Positions 57,827-64,000 of a DNA stretch of 64,000 nt are shown here, piece by piece (within the stretch, counting starts at the first letter, position 1; each line of letters begins with the position of its first letter). The notes below the pieces were generated by a model. It made no database searches. It was not told the DNA's origin and saw only the letters and a program-made list of their open reading frames with translations. The position numbers and the translations under genes are program-made. Origin of the DNA: Scortum barcoo (Eukaryota > Chordata > Actinopteri > Centrarchiformes > Terapontidae); the NCBI GenBank assembly GCA_023238725.1, contig CM041533.1:26136068-26200067 (forward strand), written 5' to 3'.

Positions 57827-60062
57827 TGAAACCTGCAAAGACTGGACAAATAACACATAAAGATTGTTTCCACCAACTTGCACAGATGTTTCTGTCTTTG
57901 ACATTCAGGAGGGAACATAAACCTTACTCTCAGCAACAGAGTGAACCAGCAGTCTGTGAGCAGATGACCCCACAAATATGGTGCGGAGAACTTTGTAAAA
58001 CAAAGTTAACTTCAGGTAAGGTTGTTTACTAATTTATTTACTTATTTAGTTATGTCTCTCTCTCTGCTAACACATCAGTGACTTCATCTGTAGCCAATGT
58101 CAGCCACAAATACCTTTAAAAGATCTTGATTAGAACAACTGGCACCACCTGGATTTGAAGACTGACCATTAGAATCTTTATGTATCACTCACTCCATGAT
58201 TTTATCTGCTGACAGTCAACACCACCTGTGTGTGTCCGTCTTCAGCAGACCTTTGGAGCCCACTCCTTGTCCATGCCAAAGCTACATTAGTCACTACTAA
58301 CATGACACGCTAAAATCTCACACTGAACCTGTGCTGCTTGAGTTGCATTGTGGGTAATGTCAACATCAGGTTTTGATGAAGATCAATAGAATAAAAGAAG
58401 TTCTGCTGCCACAATTTTAATCCATTCCCCCCAAACTCAGTCCATCATCAGTCTGAAAATATTACCAGAGTGAGATGCTAAAAAAGTTAAGTACTTTGTA
58501 AACACAGAGTTGACAGAAAAATGGTGAACCTATCCTTTAATATGTCAGGCCATGTTCATGTTATATGTAATGGATGATGTTCAGAATGATGTACTACATC
58601 AGTCAAGCCTGCAGTGTCTCTGCCGTTATCAGCAGAGTTATGAATAAATATGACTAGTGTATTGTCTCATCAGTCTTCAAAAGTGCACCACAAAACAAGA
58701 TTTTTGAAAGCATTAATAGTAATGAGAATAATAATAATAAAAAATAATTTAAATTACAGTGATACTTTTGTGTTTGAAATCACAAACATATATACATAAC
58801 CAGTTTTGAGGTAATAAAAGCATCTGAGCTGTCCACATAAAAGATGCAAATAAATAATCTCTGGTAGTTTTTGCTACATGTACCTCCACTGTTGTTCAAA
58901 AACTTTTACAAACACACTTGTGCACTTCACTGTTGCATTTTGCATTTTCCTTTATCAGCATCAACTCACACACTGTAGTTTATTTTGACTCCATCTGACA
59001 CACACTGTCCTGCTGCCAGAGATTTACTAAAAACTACAATGCCCAGCTGTTTTATAAAGTTACTGAGACATTTTTAACCAGTTCACACTTTATTTCCTCT
59101 CTCCTCTCAATCTTTGCATATTTCCTCTCACCCTCCTCTTTCTTTTTCCTCTCTGCCCACATCCTCTCTCTTCCTTCTTGTCCTCCTCTCTCCTGGGTTG
59201 ACAGCATGGGGAGATGATGAATCAGACTGCATGTGACAGTGTGGCATTTGAGTGAATCTGATGTGGTTAAAATGAAATATAATGGCATCCTCAACATGGC
59301 AGGAGAGTACATGATCCACTACAATGATAAAGCTGCAGTATAAACCAGAACTAATAGTCATGTCCTATCATAGAAAATGTAATCAGTTTTGCTTTTTATT
59401 ATTCTTACCATGATGTTGTGGCAGAGTGAGCGGCCCCGTGTCTCATCTAAAACAAATCAAGTATGTTTTCATGGTCAGTTGAGCTCTTTGGTGTCCAGAA
59501 AAGCCCCACAAGCTTCGTCTGCTCTCACATTGAATTCTGACTTTTATGACCTTGTTTGAACTTCATTGTTCTGAGAGTTAACCTCTGCATGCATCCCTTC
59601 ATTCTCTCTTCTTTTCGCTTTGTCTCTTACCTTTTCCTCCTTGCACTTCTCCTTTCTCCTCCTTTTCTCTCTTAACCAAAGTCTATTTTAACTCACCCTT
59701 TTACTTTTTCTTTTCATTCCTCCCTCTCAACAGAGCAAATTTTCAGTCACCTCCTTTCATTCCGTCCCCATTTCCTACTATAGTTAAACACAAATTAACT
59801 CTGTGTGAGTGTATATTTGAACCAAAGGTCTCAATCTCAATGATAATCTCTCTCCATTGCCCTCTCTTTCTCCCTTTCTTTTTCTTTCTTTGTGCAGATT
59901 TTTAGCTCAGTGGCAGTCAGGAATGTGTATGCAGATACCGCTGCTATCTTTAAACCAGACATTATGCAGAATGTGTGTGTGTGTGTGTTGTAAAATACAC
60001 ATTCTGCTCTGTGAACTTGGACAGATAGCATCCTTGGAGTGTATTTTCTGGACTTTTGTGCC

Positions 60063-60068
60063 TGTGTC

Positions 60069-60109
<41 letters not shown>

Positions 60110-60158
60110 ATGTGTGTGTGTGTGTGCGCATGTGTGTGTGTGTGCATGTGTGTGTGTG
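60063..60158. repeat. (GT)n array with GCA interruptions
   Basis: About 95 bp of GT/TG repeats broken by GCAT and GCGCAT units, a substrate for Z-DNA formation. Confidence 0.95.
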
Positions 60159-60296
60159 GTCCCAATGCTCTGAGACATTTAGACCAAATGGATTAAAAAC
60201 AGAACACACACATTCATACAGTTTGGTGAGTCTTTTTGAGCATGCAGTTGATGTGAATGGGCGCCTTTCTTCTGCATCATGCTAGGTGGTCACTTA

Positions 60297-60362
60297 CCAC
60301 ACAAACACACTCACACACATACACACACACACACACAGTACACACACACGCACACACACAGA
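60297..60362. repeat. (CA)n imperfect array
   Basis: CA-rich tract in the opposite orientation to the GT array about 140 bp upstream, so the two can form an inverted pair. Confidence 0.9.
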
Positions 60363-62026
60363 CACCACCACATAAACATGATGGTTATATAACTTTTGAT
60401 GTCATCTCCATCCAATCCAATCAGCCTTACTGGAACATTCCTGTTGTAACTCATGCGTTTGTGGTCAATATGTTTTAATGTTGTTTATACATTTTGTTTT
60501 GATTGAAATCTTTTCTTTTCTGTCCCCTAAAATTTGTCCTACTTAAAATTATATGAACTGTATCCCATTATTTTGTTATTACTGCTAAATTATAGTCATT
60601 AGAGTTATTTTTGTATTTAATATTTCCCATTAAAGTTTCTGTGTGTGTCAGGTTGAGTTCTCTGGAGAGTCCATTAGCGACCATGTGTGAGAGGCTGCAG
60701 GACCAGAGCAAAGGGCCCATAAATTAGTCCATGAAGTAGAGCTATTAACTCCCTATGGACTTGTCTGCTTTGAAAAGGTGTTACCATTATAAATGTGTGA
60801 ATTATTTTGACTTGACTGGTCTGATCTGAAGTGCTGTGCTGAACCAAAGCAGGCTGGCATGACAGCAAAGGCTCTCTTTGATGAAGCCTTATCAAACACC
60901 AGCCTGGTCTATGAATCCGAGACTCTCTAATGTAGAGGGTCTGGTCTGTGTCCTGAGCATTCCCAGTACGAGGTTCACCAGCATCTGGCTGGAGCTTATT
61001 TTCCACACTGGGATCCTTCCAGTTGTTTCGCTGCTTCCAGGAAAACTAAATCAATCCCAGAAATAATGTCACAGCAGGCTGGACATGCACAGGACAGACT
61101 AAGGAGAAAGACCGAGAAGAACATGTTCTTATTAATCGTTTGTAAAATATTTTATTATAAATTAACAAAACAAAAAGTCAGACTTAAAGAAAAGCAGTTT
61201 ATATCAACCTTGTCTTGGCAAAGCAGTGTGGGGCATATGCAGGTCTGAAAACTGTTTTAGATGCATGAACTTCAATGGTAGATGAAGCATTAACTGTACC
61301 AAGGTTAGAGTTTATGATAGGAAGAAGTGAACGTAAATATGCAATATCAATAATAACACAGTAAAAAAAACATACAGTAAAGATTTTAACCACATGAGAA
61401 AGTAGAGAGTTGCTTCGTTACATACTGAAAATACTACACATTTACAGAACTCCTCCAGAGCAGAAGACCTTTTACTGTTTTCCAAGCTGAATAGTGTTTC
61501 CTCTGACTAGGAAACTATGTAAACTCTCCTTTAATAAGACAATATAAGGTCTTACAGAGAGTTGGAAATCAAATATTTTCAATCAATCTCATTTTACATG
61601 AAACTAATTACTTTTATGGGTAGCACTGACCTCACTGAAGGTCATAACTGAAACCAAAGACTGAGCTGTGTTTAGAGGCAGAAAGTTTCCATGAGCATTG
61701 TGTTTTTTTATGTGGAAATTTTGTGCTTTGTTTAAAGTATGTACATACATAGAACCCTCCAGTGATTTATGAAAAATAAACTTGATGGAGAAAAGGATAT
61801 CTTTGTCTTCAGACTCAAATGCTGGAAGCAACTTTTTTCATTCTTTTCTTTAAAGAATTGGATGAACTTGGTAATTGTTGGTTGGCATTTTTGGAACCAT
61901 TTGTGTATGGTTTAACACTTGAGTGTTTCTCCACCAGCCTCACTCTGCAGAGGAACAAGTACACATAGTTTTTCATAAAGCAGAGGAAAATGTCCACCTG
62001 AAAAAACAGAGTGAGATGTGTATACA

Positions 62027-62032
62027 TTTATT
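62027..62032 (-). terminator. olfml2b: Possible poly(A) signal of olfml2b
   Basis: AATAAA on the minus strand about 290 nt past the stop codon. Other hexamers occur further away, so usage is uncertain. Confidence 0.4.
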
Positions 62033-62320
62033 TACATTCATTCATATGACCCTGCGGTTTTGGTCCTTGTCCAACTGTGAATATATTTCCACTTGTTTTC
62101 TGACTTTTCTGAGTTAAGTGCTGCTCTTGCTGGTTAATACTGACTTTAGTGTGTGTGGCAAAGCAGCAGCTGTGGTCAATATAAACACTTTCAGTTCGAC
62201 TGATCCACAGTCATTTAGAGACAAAACACTGATCAATTATCCTATTTTCTCTGTCCTCAGCTTTGTTTTGGCTGCATATGCTCACTGTGATTTCTTCCAC
62301 CTGTGCGTCCATTCGTGGCA

Positions 62321-63748
62321 CTAATAAGCAAAGATGACATCATATAACATCTGATGTCCATCGTCCCACGCGTACAGTTTCTTGTCTAGTGGGCAGTATG
62401 CCAGCCCGGAGGTGTGTGCGTGCATGTTCGTGAATGCCAGGCTTGGCACGGTGTGTGTGAGCGTGTGTGTATCAAAGGCGTATGTCACGTTGGCGTAGTG
62501 ACGCTCCATACTGTCCACAGCATAGAGTACGCCGCAAACCAAGAAGCTGTTTCCATAGCGACCACGCCTCAGACCTGTGCGAAAACTCCGTATTGGCTGC
62601 AGGTCTCGGGGGCTGAGCTGGTTGAGGAGGATCACTTCCTGGTGGAAGCCCTCTGTGTCCAGAGCAGGGTAGAGCAGCCACAGCCCGGACTCATCAACAG
62701 CAAACTCCACCTGGAAAATATAACAAGCTGTAACTTGCAAAGGGCCGAATCTGTAAAACTATATGAGAAATCCATGTTTAAATTTATTAGCTTGATGCCT
62801 TAAAATGGCTATAATCTGTATTTTTAGATGAATGATAGATCACATGACTACTTGTATGTGAAAGGTGTCAATCATAGTGACCAACAAATAATTATCACCT
62901 AACTCTGCAGTTCCTCTCAGCTCCACACAGCATCACTCAGCTCATATTTGTGGCTGTACAGCCTGGGGGCTTTAATGTCCTCACCACTCTCTGTTTTCAG
63001 TGAAAAAGCTCTAAAAATACACTGTACACTGCCTGCTCAGCACCAAATGACAGTAAGAGGTAATGTTAGCAACTAGCTGGCGAATTTACCAGAGAAAGAG
63101 CCAGATTTTACTCTCTTAGTGGAGACCAAAACAGAGCTAAAAGGAGAGTTAATATTAGACTGACATTCATCAGGTCAGCAGAAAGTACTAATAAAAGATA
63201 ACTTTGCGACAATTGTGTAAATCTCTTCTGGCTGTACAGAGACGTACACTGAAACCTCTGCCCACCAGCCATATCTGGTAACGTGCTCTACAGGCAGAGA
63301 CGTTGGCCCCTGAACTACTCTGAACTATTCCTTTGAAGAATGTTTTTCACTTTATTTAAGTCCAGACATATTTCAGTTAGAAATGTGAACAAAACTAAAA
63401 AAACATCTGCAGTTGTTTCTGCTCCTCACTGTTTGCCCTTTTGAACTCTTCAGTGATTTATAATGTTTTGTTCCTTCGCTGACCTTTTATGACCCGTAAA
63501 AGTGTCCCAAGTGTATTTTCCAGCCGTAAACCATCATGCAAACACTCTTACTTCAGTTGTTGTCCTGTGAGCTTGTTCTTCCAGTAAAGCATCATGCAGT
63601 GTGGTCCAGGCGACTACATATCTGTGTCTCAGGTCATATCTGATGATGTCCCTGCTAAAGGCCCGGTTGTAGTAGAAAGCTCCATTAAACACGACGTGGC
63701 CTGTTCCAGTGAAACTGTAGGGCAGCTTGTATGAATTACTTGCCTGAC
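62321..63748 (-). CDS. olfml2b: Olfactomedin-like protein 2B, last two coding exons (partial)
   Basis: Exon 63552-63748 enters in phase 1 and ends in phase 0; the terminal exon is 62321-62710, ending TAG. Together they encode about 195 residues of the olfactomedin domain: SNSYKLPYSFTGTGHVVFNG, FYYNRAFSRDIIRYDLRHRY, FAVDESGLWLLYPALDTEGF, YGNSFLVCGVLYAVDS, YAFDTHT, KLYAWDDGHQMLYDVIFAY. This matches the C-terminus of OLFML2A/2B, secreted glycosaminoglycan-binding matrix proteins. OLFML2B is preferred over 2A because it is near DUSP12 in human. The start and remaining exons lie beyond the right edge; nothing further was recognised in 63749-64000. Confidence 0.9.
62930..63345. repeat. Dispersed repeat fragment, copy B (olfml2b intron)
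   Basis: It contains ctgttttcagtgaaaaagct (shared with 22690-22890), tgttagcaactagctggcga and ccaaaacagagctaaaagga, a combination I associate with a repeat abundant in teleost introns, ending near ctgaactattcctttgaaga. It lies within the last olfml2b intron. Confidence 0.55.
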
Positions 63749-64000
63749 CTGAGTGGGAAAAACACAGAAAACATACATGCAGCTGGTCAGACTCCCAACC
63801 CACAACTATGGCCGCAAGGTGTGATCCATCTACCCATTATCTATATAAAATATATTTTACTGGATCTCTGTGCTAAGCTATTTGAAGGCATTTCTGCTCA
63901 CTAAACTGTGTGTATTTGGTGGTAATGTTTAAATCATACTGCCCCCACCACTAATAAATATGTGAGCCCTGGTGCAATAGCAAAAAGCGCAGGGACCCCC
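63749..64000. other. olfml2b intron sequence to window edge
   Basis: No further olfactomedin exon is visible. The stretch is presumably intron upstream of the penultimate exon. Confidence 0.6.

Larger units (their letters stand above)
51464..62020. other. Large intergenic region dusp12-olfml2b
   Basis: About 10.5 kb with no supportable exon chain. In human, ATF6 separates DUSP12 from OLFML2B; no ATF6 bZIP or other recognisable exons were seen here. Contents I can name are repeat-like segments near 52010-52250 and 55505-55650, a TTAG tract (54495-54527), a palindrome at 57799-57826, pyrimidine-rich runs (57060-57190, 59090-59190, 59580-59740) and GT/CA arrays at 60063-60362. Some of it may be olfml2b 3' flank or regulatory DNA. 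Confidence 0.55.

Noticed and set aside
57745..58032. Plus-strand 95-codon frame ending at a TTCAG/GTAAGG donor-like site
   Set aside because: No recognisable domain, no upstream exon, and it overlaps the palindrome; the donor-like site alone is not enough.
59837..60285. Frames of His-Thr or Val-Cys repeats
   Set aside because: Translations of the GT microsatellite.
51464..62020. Possible atf6 exons expected from human gene order
   Set aside because: No bZIP, transmembrane or other ATF6-like coding segment was recognisable in any frame.

Overview
The window looks like teleost (probably percomorph) genomic DNA. All recognisable genes are vertebrate, split into many short GT-AG exons, and embedded in AT-rich DNA with CA/TA microsatellites, a Tc1-like transposon relic, a tRNA-derived SINE and fragments resembling common fish repeats. 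I rebuilt the exon structures by hand from splice sites, codon phase and remembered human orthologues. No alignment was run.

Layout: 1-3925 has no supportable gene. odr4 lies on the minus strand (ATG 9571, stop 3954, 12 coding exons, 432 aa). A 1.1-kb head-to-head promoter interval separates it from tpr on the plus strand (ATG 10693, stop 37174, 55 coding exons, about 2531 aa if two frame lesions are ignored). prg4 follows on the minus strand (ATG 44190, stop 38143, 14 coding exons, 552 aa, with its own TATA box) and converges tail-to-tail on tpr. dusp12 is on the plus strand (48267-50917, 7 coding exons, 299 aa). After about 11 kb of gene-free DNA come the last two exons of an olfactomedin-like gene, most likely olfml2b, on the minus strand (62321-63748), which continues past the right edge.

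These are housekeeping and matrix genes, not an operon-like system. odr4 encodes a membrane-anchored trafficking factor, tpr the nuclear-pore basket coiled coil, prg4 a secreted somatomedin-B/hemopexin protein, dusp12 an atypical dual-specificity phosphatase with a zinc-binding tail, and olfml2b a secreted matrix protein. From general knowledge, ODR4-TPR-PRG4 are neighbours at human 1q31 and DUSP12-ATF6-OLFML2B are neighbours at 1q23; here the two blocks sit side by side with no ATF6 exon recognised between dusp12 and the olfactomedin gene.

I found no clearly new biological system. The points most worth checking are two frame-breaking lesions in otherwise intact tpr exons (27 and 30), a roughly 195-residue Gln/Asn-rich coiled-coil expansion in tpr, a prg4 without the lubricin mucin domain, a non-repetitive 135-codon open frame filling one odr4 intron, a palindrome carrying AP-1 and CRE-like half-sites in the large intergenic region, and several perfect or near-perfect intronic stem-loops.
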